DNA of 64,000 nucleotides from JAEUMD01 sp036768475. GTDB lineage: Bacteria; Pseudomonadota; Alphaproteobacteria; Rhizobiales; Hyphomicrobiaceae. Shown piece after piece: positions 1 through 8,387 of the stretch (position 1 is the stretch's first letter; each line of letters opens with the position of its first letter). A program made the position numbers and the translations under genes. The stretch is from contig DAIPMW010000018.1 of assembly GCA_036768475.1 (NCBI GenBank), forward strand, positions 9,970 to 73,969. Reading direction: 5' to 3'. The notes under the pieces were generated by a model. It was not told where the DNA came from, did not search any database, and saw only the letters and a list, made by a program, of their open reading frames with translations.

Positions 1-60
1 AAGCAGCCCTGCGATGACTCCGACCACCATCGCCGCCCAAAGTAGCCGATCAAAAACCAT
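1..60 (-). CDS. N-terminus of a membrane protein, possibly CbtA-like cobalt transporter subunit (partial)
   Basis: The reverse strand reads from an ATG at 60 into the window edge and gives 20 codons beginning MVFDRLLWAAMVVG, a short head followed by one hydrophobic segment. A strong ribosome site (GGAGGAA, 7 bases before the ATG) supports a real start. CbtA cobalt transporter subunits begin in this style, and the gene lies downstream of a cobalt-type enzyme operon, so a cobalt uptake role is possible. Twenty residues cannot prove the family. I looked for a CbtB gene (short, histidine-rich C-terminus) in the 187 bp upstream and did not find one. Confidence 0.45.
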   Translation of the reverse strand, partial: MVFDRLLWAAMVVGVIAGLL

Positions 61-247
61 GAAACCGTTCCTCCGACACTAGAGACAGGCAGACACGATC
101 ATGTGGCGTATTGCGATGTCCGGCATGACACCCAACTCGCTTAGTCCCGGTACAATCGAAGCCATCGTTTGAACTGCGCAGCCGCCATCCATGTGGGCCT
201 CCATCCTGGTTCACCCGTGTTACATGCGTGGGCATTGTTACCGGGGC

Positions 248-1081
248 TCAATCTTCGCGCACCCAGCTGTAGCGTTCGATCATCTTCATGAACGTAAAGT
301 CGAGCGCATATCCGATCACACCGATGACGAGAACAACTGCAGCAAGCAGGTCGTATTCAATGGTGTCTCGAGCGTCGTTGATGGCGTAGCCAAGCCCCGA
401 CGTGACACCCAGATACTCTGCAGGCACGAGAACGATCCATGCCACTCCCAACGCGAGGCGAACACCTGTCAGGACGTCCTGTGCAATCGCGGGTAGCACC
501 ACGTAGAACAGCATGTGCCAGGGCTTTGCACCCAGGTTCCGCGCCACCTTGAACCATGACGGATCGACTTTCCGGAGGCCATTGGCCGTGGCGAATGTCA
601 CTGGCCATACAGCAGCGACAGCAACCAGAAAGATAATCGCGGCATCCCATGTCTCGAATGCAAGGACAGCGATCGGCATCCATGCCAGCGGCGAAATCAT
701 GCGCAAAAACTGGAATGGAACGTTTGTTGTAGCGCGGGCGAGCTTGTTGGAGCCAATCAAGATACCCAGCGGCAGCCCTACAGCGCATGCCCATAACAAT
801 CCCACACCAATTCGGTACAGGCTCGGTATCGACATGTCGATCACGGCGCCGCTAACAATGACCTGCCAGAAACGTCTCAATGTCGGATAAGGGGCAAAAT
901 CCGAAAACGACGCTGTTGAGGGATTGCTCGAGATCAACCAGGCGCCGACCCACCAAATCCCGAGCAAACCCACAATTCCGATGATCGTGGGTCCTAGCGA
1001 ACGTAGGCTTGACACAAGATTTATTCCCTCAGCGCTGCGTGGATGACCGACATAAGCGGGGATATTTTCACTGATCGTCAC
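248..1081 (-). CDS. ABC transporter permease, NitT/TauT (SsuC/NrtB) type
   Basis: 277-residue inner-membrane permease with about six hydrophobic segments. The cytoplasmic coupling loop of binding-protein-dependent permeases is visible at residues 178-198 (KVARNLGAKPW, then LP). Its start overlaps the stop of the binding-protein gene by four bases (ATGA), so the two are translationally coupled. With the ATPase at 2494 it forms a complete importer of the family that takes up nitrate, cyanate, sulfonates and taurine. The substrate is not shown by the sequence. Its place behind thiocyanate hydrolase genes makes thiocyanate or a related anion the first guess. Confidence 0.9.
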   Translation of the reverse strand: MTISENIPAYVGHPRSAEGINLVSSLRSLGPTIIGIVGLLGIWWVGAWLISSNPSTASFSDFAPYPTLRRFWQVIVSGAVIDMSIPSLYRIGVGLLWACAVGLPLGILIGSNKLARATTNVPFQFLRMISPLAWMPIAVLAFETWDAAIIFLVAVAAVWPVTFATANGLRKVDPSWFKVARNLGAKPWHMLFYVVLPAIAQDVLTGVRLALGVAWIVLVPAEYLGVTSGLGYAINDARDTIEYDLLAAVVLVIGVIGYALDFTFMKMIERYSWVRED

Positions 1082-2343
1082 AGCTCAAGCACCTCTGTTC
1101 GATTGAACGGATTAGCGCGATCAACGCTTGGATCGTTCATCCAGTCGGGGTACTTGTTGAGCGCATTCTTGACGAATTCGTACGACACAAGGTCATCGAC
1201 GACGAAGTCGGGACTCAGTTTGGCGAGAAACGTCTTGTCGCCACTCACGAGAGCCTTGTTCATTTCGTCGATAATCAACCGCGTTGCGGATGGATAAGGC
1301 CACGGGTTGAAATTGATGCGACCGTTATGCCATTGAGGATGGTGGATTGCATTGGGTTGCTCGTACGTCTTCGTGTCGTAGAGTGTCATTGCACGTTCGA
1401 TCACCGGCGCGGGCATCGGCAGGTAGCCTTTGCCGTCTCTCGACAGCATGTGGGCGACCTCCTTCTTGTGCTCAGAGGCAAAGACCGACGCACGCACAAC
1501 CGCATTGATGACCTTCTGCGTCCACTCTTTCTTCTTGTTCGTGACCTCCTCGTGCATGCAGACCACGCAGCACGGATGGTTCTTCCAGATATCGCCGGTG
1601 AAGCGCAGCATCGTGGCGCCTGCGCGGAGCTCACCCATTGCATTGAAGGGTTCCGCAACGATGTACGCATCGATCTTCTTCGCAGCGAGCGCGGTCGGCA
1701 TATCCGGTGGCTGCAAGATCTGAAGGTTGACCTCCTTGGGCCCAAGCTTCTCGCCTTCGGGCTTGATAACGGGTATCAGACCTGCGGTACGCAGCGCATA
1801 CTGCGCCACGATATTATGCATCGAGTACCAGTAGGGGACTGCGATCTGCTTGCCGGCAAGACCTGGCCAATCGGTCACTCCGGTGTGGCCACCAACAACC
1901 ATGCCCGAACCGTTCGTATGCGCCCAGGCCATGACCTTGACCGGGAAATTGTTGTTGTAGCGCATCCAGATCGGGATCGGCTTCAGGAGATGAACCAGAT
2001 TGAATTTGCCCGCCGCAAACGCCTCGACCAGTGGCGACCAGCCTCTGATGAGCGTGGGGCGCTCGGCTTCAAGGCCTTCATCCTTGAAGTAGTTCATCGC
2101 GTGCGCAACCAGGAGAGAAGTAGCATCGGTAATCGGGATATAACCGATGCGAACGACCTCATCATCTGGAGCCGCAAATGCTCGGCTTCCAAAGCCGGGA
2201 AGCAGCGAAAGCGCCCCGGCCAATCCACCGGCCGCCATCATGTCGAGTGTTTGCCGCCGCGTGAAATCGGTGCGGAAATAGTCGTCGTCCCAGCTGAGGT
2301 CCAGGTCGTCGGCAACGGCGTTTTCCTTGTTTCGGTCAACCAC
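1078..2343 (-). CDS. ABC transporter substrate-binding protein, NrtA/SsuA-like, Tat-exported
   Basis: Periplasmic binding protein of about 421 residues. A GTG start at 2343 is preferred because GGGAG lies 7 bases upstream; the reading frame stays open to 2418. About 25 residues in comes TRRQTL followed by a hydrophobic stretch and an AFA cleavage-like site, which fits a twin-arginine signal peptide. The mature part starts with the VRIGYIPITDA pattern typical of the NMT1/NrtA/CmpA group. It follows the ATPase gene after 150 bp and overlaps the permease gene by four bases. It should set the specificity of the importer; anion binding is likely from the family, and thiocyanate is inferred from context. 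Confidence 0.88.
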   Translation of the reverse strand: MVDRNKENAVADDLDLSWDDDYFRTDFTRRQTLDMMAAGGLAGALSLLPGFGSRAFAAPDDEVVRIGYIPITDATSLLVAHAMNYFKDEGLEAERPTLIRGWSPLVEAFAAGKFNLVHLLKPIPIWMRYNNNFPVKVMAWAHTNGSGMVVGGHTGVTDWPGLAGKQIAVPYWYSMHNIVAQYALRTAGLIPVIKPEGEKLGPKEVNLQILQPPDMPTALAAKKIDAYIVAEPFNAMGELRAGATMLRFTGDIWKNHPCCVVCMHEEVTNKKKEWTQKVINAVVRASVFASEHKKEVAHMLSRDGKGYLPMPAPVIERAMTLYDTKTYEQPNAIHHPQWHNGRINFNPWPYPSATRLIIDEMNKALVSGDKTFLAKLSPDFVVDDLVSYEFVKNALNKYPDWMNDPSVDRANPFNRTEVLEL

Positions 2344-2493
2344 GATTAAACTCCCATTTCCCCAAACCTCACCTAAGGCCAAGCGCTGGCCCTCACAGAT
2401 CGTTTCGGTCACGGACAATGGCTTTGCCCAACCGGTCGCTCCTAATCAGTCCTCAATTTACGACTTCTTTTTCTTGTTTTGGCCCGGGCCGCC

Positions 2494-3267
2494 TTAGACC
2501 AGAATCCCGCCCACGACATCCTCGTAGTGTTTCTGAAGCCCGCGTGCCGCCGACTCGAACTCCTCTCCGGAGCTGAGACGATCCTTCTCATCCAAGTCTA
2601 TATTGATGTCGGCACACACCCTGCCCGGATTGGCCGACATAATGATTGCCCGGTCGGCCATGATCGTCGCTTCTTTGATATCGTGCGTAACGAGCACGAT
2701 CGTGATTCCAATTTCGTGCGAGATTCGCCTCATATCCCTCTGCAGAGCATCACGCGTAAATCTGTCGAGCGCAGAGAATGGCTCATCCAGGAAAAGCACC
2801 TCCGGATGAACAGCGAGTGATCGCGCAAGCGCTACACGTTGCTGCTGGCCGCCAGACAAGTCCTGCACGTTTCTGTCGACAAATTCGCCGAGCTCGACCA
2901 GCTCCAGAAGTTCGGGCACGCGTTCTGCAGCCTCGTTCATCCGGCCCGTGAAACGCAGCCCGAGCGACACGCTCTGGCGGACCGTCATCCACGGATACAG
3001 GGATGCTTGCTGGAACATGACAACCCATTTGGGCGATGGCTTTCGCACGACCTTATCGTCGATACGAATTTCGCCCCGCGATGGCTGCACCAGACCTGCC
3101 ATCAAAGCTAAAAGCGTAGACTTTCCGCAGCCAGAACGACCGACCAGTGCTGTCGTCTTGTTGGGTTGAATTTGAAGTTTTACGTTCTCGATCGCATTCA
3201 TATGCTGGCGTTTATATCGATGTGTGACGTCATTCACCTCGATCCGCCCACCACGAAATTGCTCCAT
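2494..3267 (-). CDS. ABC transporter ATP-binding protein, NitT/TauT (SsuB/TauB) type
   Basis: 257-residue ATPase. Walker A GRSGCGKST is at residues 43-51, a Q-loop at VMFQQ, the signature LSGGQ at 137-141, Walker B VLFLDEP at 157-163 and the switch histidine near 195. Start: ATG at 3267 with GGGGAG nine bases upstream; an in-frame TTG at 3276 sits directly on that ribosome site and is unlikely. It lies 23 bp after the P15K-like gene and 150 bp before the binding-protein gene, in one transcription direction with the thiocyanate hydrolase subunits, so uptake and hydrolysis are probably expressed together. Confidence 0.92.
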   Translation of the reverse strand: MEQFRGGRIEVNDVTHRYKRQHMNAIENVKLQIQPNKTTALVGRSGCGKSTLLALMAGLVQPSRGEIRIDDKVVRKPSPKWVVMFQQASLYPWMTVRQSVSLGLRFTGRMNEAAERVPELLELVELGEFVDRNVQDLSGGQQQRVALARSLAVHPEVLFLDEPFSALDRFTRDALQRDMRRISHEIGITIVLVTHDIKEATIMADRAIIMSANPGRVCADINIDLDEKDRLSSGEEFESAARGLQKHYEDVVGGILV

Positions 3268-3299
3268 AGAGCGCAACTCCCCTACCCGTTATCCCTTGC

Positions 3300-3677
3300 C
3301 TACATGTTGAGACGCTGCTCGACGACTTCCATGCGCGCCCGAAGTTCGTCCTCGTTGAACAATCCACGTTTGATCAACGAATGGGTCAAAGCCAGAAGCT
3401 GCCTCTCTGGGAATGGCATTTCGGTGAATAGCGTCTCGGATAGCTCATCTTCCTCCCAACGCCGTTCGAGTGCAGGAAGCGCGCAGCTTTCTTCGGCCAG
3501 AGCGTCGCAGATACCGTCGACGTTCACCTTCCAGGGAGGGTCGGGATTTGTAACACCATATTGCGCCGCCAAATCAGCCCATACCCGACCCTCTGTCTGG
3601 ATTTTCTGAAGCAACGGAATTGGAGTGGCATCCATCACCAACGATTGCAGTTCAGTATCCTTATTGGAGCTGACCAT
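3300..3677 (-). CDS. Thiocyanate hydrolase / nitrile hydratase activator, P15K-like
   Basis: 125-residue cytosolic protein related to the nitrile hydratase accessory family. It carries the features of that family: a PWKVNVDG-like segment in the first half (near residue 48), a conserved region around the RRWEEDELSE stretch and a helical C-terminus. In Thiobacillus thioparus the homologous protein P15K promotes cobalt incorporation into thiocyanate hydrolase. Here the gene follows scnC by 15 bp, the same relative position. GGGAGG just upstream of the ATG at 3677 fixes the start. Role in metal-centre maturation is from the family and context. Confidence 0.85.
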   Translation of the reverse strand: MVSSNKDTELQSLVMDATPIPLLQKIQTEGRVWADLAAQYGVTNPDPPWKVNVDGICDALAEESCALPALERRWEEDELSETLFTEMPFPERQLLALTHSLIKRGLFNEDELRARMEVVEQRLNM

Positions 3678-3692
3678 TTGCCTTCCCTCCCA

Positions 3693-4415
3693 CTAGTGAT
3701 GATGCTCAACTGGATTGACTGCCTTGCGGACGGGAAGTTTTACGTTCGAGGTAATGCCCGGCTTCGGCACCGCAACGCCGATCAGACAATCTCGCGTCAC
3801 GATTTCTGCAAGCTGATCCTCCGTCCAGCCCTCGGTGCCTTCAGGTCGAACGGGCATTACGATGTATCGCGTCTTTTGATTTGAATCGACGACACGTACG
3901 TTGACTTCAGGAGGTAGGATCAAACCGAATTCCGCAAGAACCTGTCGTGGCCAACGCACCAGCCGCCGGCGATAGTTGGGTGTGCGATACCATTCGGGAG
4001 ATTGCCCAAGAATCGGGCGCGGATAGCATGAGCACAGAGTGCAAACCACGACATGCTTAAGCGTCGGCGTATCCGCCATCACACGCAAATTGCAGTAGTC
4101 GCTCGGCGTGCCGAATTTTGTCGGCATGTCGTTGATCCAGTCCACACCAACCGCAAGGCTGGCCTTTACACCATCCTCAATGGCCAGCTTCTTGTATTCA
4201 GGGTCGAGCCAAGCCTTTGCGACCAAACGTGCCGCCGGCAATGGCCCAAGCGTATGAATGTACTCAACCCAGCGTCGATGATCGTCGGCACTGAATAGAC
4301 CTTTCTCAATCGCAAGCTCACGCACCGCGGTTTCAAGAACCTCGAACATGCTGACTTCCTCAACCATGGGCGCCGCCTTGTGCTCGCCATGGTCGTGACT
4401 CTTATCCTTGCTCAT
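3693..4415 (-). CDS. scnC: Thiocyanate hydrolase gamma subunit (cobalt-binding catalytic subunit)
   Basis: 240 residues, close to the 243 of the T. thioparus gamma subunit and homologous to nitrile hydratase alpha. The metal claw C125-T-L-C128-S-C130 is present; the threonine (not serine) in CTLC marks the cobalt type. In this family the second and third cysteines become sulfinic and sulfenic acids and bind a low-spin Co(III) that hydrolyses thiocyanate to carbonyl sulfide and ammonia. The N-terminal 16 residues are histidine-rich (HDHGEH). The gene lies 32 bp after scnA. Thiocyanate hydrolase rather than nitrile hydratase is chosen because the beta-like partner is split into two genes. Confidence 0.9.
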   Translation of the reverse strand: MSKDKSHDHGEHKAAPMVEEVSMFEVLETAVRELAIEKGLFSADDHRRWVEYIHTLGPLPAARLVAKAWLDPEYKKLAIEDGVKASLAVGVDWINDMPTKFGTPSDYCNLRVMADTPTLKHVVVCTLCSCYPRPILGQSPEWYRTPNYRRRLVRWPRQVLAEFGLILPPEVNVRVVDSNQKTRYIVMPVRPEGTEGWTEDQLAEIVTRDCLIGVAVPKPGITSNVKLPVRKAVNPVEHHH

Positions 4416-4447
4416 TTCCCTGCCCTATATCGTCGAATGGATTGCGT

Positions 4448-4816
4448 TCATGCGGGTTCAAGCCAGCGCTCGGAAAGCTCGGTCTCCAGTGTGTCGGTTT
4501 CAAATGCGCCGGGATACTCGGGCCATAGTTCGGACTGTTTGAAGACCAGGCTGTAAAACCATTCCACGTTTTCTGTGTTGTCCCAGGCCTCGTCCTCCGC
4601 CGGCGGGCTCTCATAAACGAGGCGCACGACTGTGGCTTCGGCACCGCGCGTGTACATCTGGCAGCGCGTATAGAAGATGTCCGGCAAGTTCTTGATCCGA
4701 ACCCTGTCGCCGATCTTGAACTTGGGCTTGGAAGCTTTCCCCTTGAAGCATTGGGGATCGCCTACACCGCTCGCAATTTTTGCGTGGTGCTCTCTATCGT
4801 AGTGCGGCTTGCTCAT
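4448..4816 (-). CDS. scnA: Thiocyanate hydrolase alpha subunit
   Basis: 122 residues (126 in T. thioparus), equivalent to the C-terminal half of nitrile hydratase beta. It contains the SH3-like barrel pattern KFKIGDRVRIKN, and later the VEWFYSLVFKQSELWPE stretch typical of that domain. The frame is open much further upstream, but the ATG at 4816 overlaps the scnB stop in an ATGA arrangement and gives the family length, so it is the likely start. It acts as a structural partner of the cobalt subunit in the cytosolic enzyme. Confidence 0.9.
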   Translation of the reverse strand: MSKPHYDREHHAKIASGVGDPQCFKGKASKPKFKIGDRVRIKNLPDIFYTRCQMYTRGAEATVVRLVYESPPAEDEAWDNTENVEWFYSLVFKQSELWPEYPGAFETDTLETELSERWLEPA

Positions 4817-5265
4817 TGGGATGCCTGCCTCTTGTTGTCGTACCGCTTTTGCACTTCTTCGATTTTGTCGATCAACTCGGTGAGCCGGACATATTGTTTG
4901 TCGACCATGATCAGCGCGGCGGTCATCAACCAACGACCGTAGTAGGGCAGGCCCAGGTAGATCGTTTGACCTACATCTACATTCTGCCGGCGGCGGCGCT
5001 CTTCGGCATTCCACACCCCGCGCCACGCCAGGCACTCACACGTTGCAAACGTGTTAAGCTCCCACTTTTCTTCTTCTTTTTCGTGGTAGTGGATCGGCAC
5101 ATCGTACTCGCCGCCGACGTCATGGGAGCTGCGCGTGTAGGCACGAAAATGCTCATTATCGACTTGGTCGGGCGCCGGCGCATGTTGAGGCATATGGAGC
5201 GCCGGCTGGAGATACCCGACCAGGTCAAGGTGGCGCATCACCTTGTCTCGCGTGGACGAACTCAT
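4813..5265 (-). CDS. scnB: Thiocyanate hydrolase beta subunit
   Basis: 150 residues (157 in T. thioparus), equivalent to the N-terminal half of nitrile hydratase beta. It has the EEKWELNTFATCECLAWRG segment that matches the family's helical core, and a charged helical C-terminus. The ATG at 5265 is chosen because GGGAGG lies about ten bases upstream; the open frame extends to 5343 without a ribosome site. First gene of the scn operon, with the order scnB-scnA-scnC as in T. thioparus. Confidence 0.88.
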   Translation of the reverse strand: MSSSTRDKVMRHLDLVGYLQPALHMPQHAPAPDQVDNEHFRAYTRSSHDVGGEYDVPIHYHEKEEEKWELNTFATCECLAWRGVWNAEERRRRQNVDVGQTIYLGLPYYGRWLMTAALIMVDKQYVRLTELIDKIEEVQKRYDNKRQASQ

Positions 5266-5460
5266 CGTATTCACGTCCTCCCAGTTCAAGTCGAGCCGTT
5301 GAGCCGCTCGACATGTTATCGCCGCCCACCAAGGGCCGGCCAATAGCTACATAGATGATGCCAATTGATATTCGGGGCAGCGCATCCTTGAACTTGATAG
5401 TCGTACGAAATGAGATATTAGTCTAAGACGTTGTTTCGATGCTTCGCATAGGTTGCCACT
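5266..5460. promoter_or_regulatory. Divergent promoter region between scn operon and LysR gene
   Basis: 195 bp between two divergent starts, relatively AT-rich in the half next to the regulator. LysR regulators usually bind such shared regions. An imperfect palindrome, ATTAGTCTAAG, lies near 5418-5428 and could be part of a LysR site, but I could not assign a convincing T-N11-A box or promoter hexamers. Confidence 0.5.
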
Positions 5461-6423
5461 ATGGATCGAAATGAGATGATGCCTCGCAACTTGCTTTACC
5501 TGCGGGCGATTCATGAACACGGCAGCTTCACCAGAGCGGCAGAAGCACTCAACGTCTCCCAGCCAACGCTATCGCAACAAATCAAACAGCTCGAAGAAGC
5601 GCTCGATTCACAACTGATCGATCGCACCGGTCGCCACGTACGTCTTACAGACGCTGGCGAAATCTATCTCTCACACGTCTGCCGCGCGCTCAGCGAATTG
5701 AGTGCCGGAACCAGAGCGATCAAAGACGTACAAGACCTTTCGCGTGGTTTGCTACGACTGGGATGGACACCCATTACAAACTGCCTCACCTGCTCATTGC
5801 TGGCAGCGTTCAAGCGTCGCTTTCCCGGTATAGCGCTGACGGCAACCGAGTTGCCGCAAATCGAACTTGAGGCAGCCGTCGCATGCTCGAAGGTGGACAT
5901 CGGTATCGCCTTCAGTGAACCGACATCCTCACTGAAGCAATCGAACGGCATCTCATGGTTCACACTGTTCGAAGATACGCTTTCGCTGGCCGTCAGCGTA
6001 CGCCACCACTTGGCCTCCCGGGAACTCCCCATAACCCCCGAAGAGCAGGGTGGCTTGCAGCTCGGCCTGCTCAATTCGGATTTCGCATTAAGGCGAATGC
6101 TTGATGAATATTTTTACGACCACAGCATAGCTCCACAGGTCGTGATGGAGTCGAACTCACTGAATGCGATCGTTGAAATCGTCCGTCTCGGTTCAACCGT
6201 GACTGTGCTGCCCAACAAGCTTGTCATTTCGTGTGAAGGTTTTCGATCTCTCGAAGTGACATCCCCGCTGCCCCGACACAAAGTCAGTCTGATTTGGCAT
6301 CAGGGGCGCTACATGAGTGCAGCGGCCCGAGCATTTAAGGAGTTGGGCATAGAATGGTCTCGCTCGTTGGAGAAAAACGATGCTCAGGCCAGAGACACCG
6401 GCTGTATAGCGAATCGGACTTGA
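5461..6423 (+). CDS. LysR family transcriptional regulator, probable regulator of the scn operon
   Basis: 320 residues. The N-terminal winged helix-turn-helix is clear (residues 8-66: GSFTRAAEALNVSQPTLSQQIKQLE), followed by an effector domain with the usual pattern, including a SVTVLP-like GSTVTVLPN motif near residue 250. The protein resembles the CynR/CysB side of the family in layout. It is transcribed away from the thiocyanate hydrolase operon across a shared promoter region, which is the classic arrangement for a LysR activator and its target. The inducer, perhaps thiocyanate, is inference. An in-frame ATG at 5476-5481 is an alternative start. Confidence 0.9.
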   Translation: MDRNEMMPRNLLYLRAIHEHGSFTRAAEALNVSQPTLSQQIKQLEEALDSQLIDRTGRHVRLTDAGEIYLSHVCRALSELSAGTRAIKDVQDLSRGLLRLGWTPITNCLTCSLLAAFKRRFPGIALTATELPQIELEAAVACSKVDIGIAFSEPTSSLKQSNGISWFTLFEDTLSLAVSVRHHLASRELPITPEEQGGLQLGLLNSDFALRRMLDEYFYDHSIAPQVVMESNSLNAIVEIVRLGSTVTVLPNKLVISCEGFRSLEVTSPLPRHKVSLIWHQGRYMSAAARAFKELGIEWSRSLEKNDAQARDTGCIANRT

Positions 6424-6557
6424 TCTGGCCGCAAAACCATCAGCCGTCGGCGTGCATTAATAATGTGCCAGAGCGCACGAAGTAACTTCCCGCGTCAGCC
6501 TCTTGAAAGAACGACAGAAACCTGCCGGCCAAATACATCGCAGCCGCGCTGATCGGT

Positions 6558-7010
6558 TCACCGCCCGTGCTTCAAATCCTGCACGGCCTGCTCCATCGAC
6601 TGCAGAAAGCGTGAGCGGTCCTGTTTGGTAAAGCTCGCGTTATAGCCCCTCGACTCCCCCGTCTCACGCAGGTGCTGCTGCAGATCGCGCATCGCGAGCG
6701 CTGTGCCGATGTTGGCGTCCGTAAACGGCTTGCCCGTCGGCCCGATCACTTTCGCACCGGCCTTAAGGCACCGCGAGGCGAGTGGGATGTCAGCTGTCAC
6801 CGCAATGTCGCCAGGGGTGACACGCTCGGCGATCCAGTCGTCGGCAGCATCCGGGCCGTCGCTTACGATGACGCGACGCACATTCTCCCCCTCCGGCAGG
6901 CGCATGAAGGCATTGGAGACGAAGTGGATCTCCAGCCCATGCCGCACCGCCACCCTTGTCGCTTCCTCTTTTACCGGACACGCATCCGCATCGACGTAAA
7001 TGGCAATCAT
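6558..7010 (-). CDS. YaiI/YqxD family protein (UPF0178, DUF188)
   Basis: 150 residues, the usual length. It starts with the family's IYVDADACPVK motif, which resembles the acidic active site of PIN-like nucleases, and contains DDWIAERVTPGD and the ITAD(I)PLA-like segment VTADIPLASRC. Biochemical function is unknown. It lies 6 bp downstream of the kup reading frame and is probably cotranscribed with it. Confidence 0.9.
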   Translation of the reverse strand: MIAIYVDADACPVKEEATRVAVRHGLEIHFVSNAFMRLPEGENVRRVIVSDGPDAADDWIAERVTPGDIAVTADIPLASRCLKAGAKVIGPTGKPFTDANIGTALAMRDLQQHLRETGESRGYNASFTKQDRSRFLQSMEQAVQDLKHGR

Positions 7011-7016
7011 GTTGGA

Positions 7017-8387
7017 TCAGATTTCTACCTGCGTGCCAATCTCGACGACCCGATCTGTCGGAATGCGGAAATACGCAGACGCATCCTCCGCAATCGAAGT
7101 AAGCGACATGAACATGCCCTCCTGCCAGATTGGCAGCCCCTTATGACGCGTCGGCTTAAGCGACCGGCGCGACAAGAAAAATGAAGTTGCTGACATCTCG
7201 ATATTCAAATCTTTACGACGGCAATGCTCGATGATTTTCGGTACGCTCGGCAGCTCCATGAAACCGTAGCGCGCGGTAACGACGTAGAACCGCTCCGAGA
7301 TCCGTTTCACCTCCACCCGCTCATAGCGCGGCACACGTGGCGTATCTTCGGTCTTGATCGCCATGACGATGTTACGGTCGTGCAGCACTTTGTTGTGCTT
7401 CAGGTTATGCATGAGTGCCGTCGGCACGATGTCGGGAGTAGCCGTCATGAAGACAGCACTACCAGGCACAAGTGCCGGTGGGCTCTGTTGTAGCTTGTTC
7501 GCCAGCCATGCAAGATCGCCTTCCCTCTTACGGTCGTGGCCAGCCAAGACCTTCGTACCCGCCAGCCAGGTCATCATTGCGTAAATCATCATGCCTGCAA
7601 TCAGTAGCGGCAGCCACCCACCTTCCGGGAGCTTGAGCATATTCGCGGCAAAGAAGACCTGCTCTATCACAATGAGGGGCCATATGACCGCCATTGCGAC
7701 CCAGAGATTCCATCCCCACACCCTCCAGACGACGAATAGAGTCATGAGCGATGTGATAACCATCGTTGCCGTAACGGAGATGCCGTAGGCGGTAGCGAGT
7801 GCGCTTGACGTCTTGAATGTCAGAACGAGCACGAGGACGACAGCGAACAGCGCCCAATTGACCTTGGGCATATAGATCTGCCCGCTCATTGTTTCCGACG
7901 TGTGCCGGATGTGGAGGCGCGGCAGCGAGAACGCCCCGGAGATAACGGCCTGGCTTGCGATGACGGTCGCGGCCGTCGCCAGCAACACCATCGGCACCAA
8001 TGCCCATTCGGGATAGAGCTTGAAGAACGATCCTTCGATCGCATGTGGATTAGCCAGTACCAATGCTCCCTGGCCGAAATAGTTCAAAGTGAGGGCCGGT
8101 AGCACGAACGCGATCCAGGCGAACTGAATTGGCTTGCGGCCAAAATGGCCGAGGTCCGCGTAAAGCGCCTCCGCACCTGTCACCGCAAGGAAGACGAGAC
8201 CGAGAACGGTAAGACCGACAAAGCCGTTCGATGCGAGAAACGCAACGCCATATACCGGATTGATGGCGGCCAGCACGCTCGGATCGTCGGAAATATGGAT
8301 GAAACCGCCAGCCGCGAGAGCCAGAAACCAGACTACCGTTATCGGTCCGAACAGGTTTGAAACACGCTCGGTCCCGTGTGATTGCAT
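7017..8387 (-). CDS. kup: Kup potassium transporter, C-terminal part (split by in-frame TGA)
   Basis: 456 codons covering the later membrane segments and the cytosolic C-terminal domain of a Kup/HAK/KT K+ uptake permease (start MQSHGTERVSNLFGP, a typical internal Kup stretch). It is in the same frame as the upstream part and separated from it only by the TGA at 8390-8388; the next codon is ATG. Together the parts give the normal Kup length of about 630 residues. Either the gene is a recent pseudogene, the stop is a sequencing error, or the halves are made by termination-reinitiation. Family identity is certain; functionality is not. Confidence 0.85.
   Translation of the reverse strand: MQSHGTERVSNLFGPITVVWFLALAAGGFIHISDDPSVLAAINPVYGVAFLASNGFVGLTVLGLVFLAVTGAEALYADLGHFGRKPIQFAWIAFVLPALTLNYFGQGALVLANPHAIEGSFFKLYPEWALVPMVLLATAATVIASQAVISGAFSLPRLHIRHTSETMSGQIYMPKVNWALFAVVLVLVLTFKTSSALATAYGISVTATMVITSLMTLFVVWRVWGWNLWVAMAVIWPLIVIEQVFFAANMLKLPEGGWLPLLIAGMMIYAMMTWLAGTKVLAGHDRKREGDLAWLANKLQQSPPALVPGSAVFMTATPDIVPTALMHNLKHNKVLHDRNIVMAIKTEDTPRVPRYERVEVKRISERFYVVTARYGFMELPSVPKIIEHCRRKDLNIEMSATSFFLSRRSLKPTRHKGLPIWQEGMFMSLTSIAEDASAYFRIPTDRVVEIGTQVEI

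Noticed and set aside
61..247. Possible CbtB gene or cobalamin riboswitch before the edge gene
   Set aside because: No histidine-rich CbtB C-terminus in any frame, and no B12-box or riboswitch core was recognisable.
3693..5265. Nitrile hydratase instead of thiocyanate hydrolase
   Set aside because: The beta-like part is split into two genes of about 150 and 122 residues with an ATGA overlap, as in thiocyanate hydrolase; nitrile hydratase has one beta gene.
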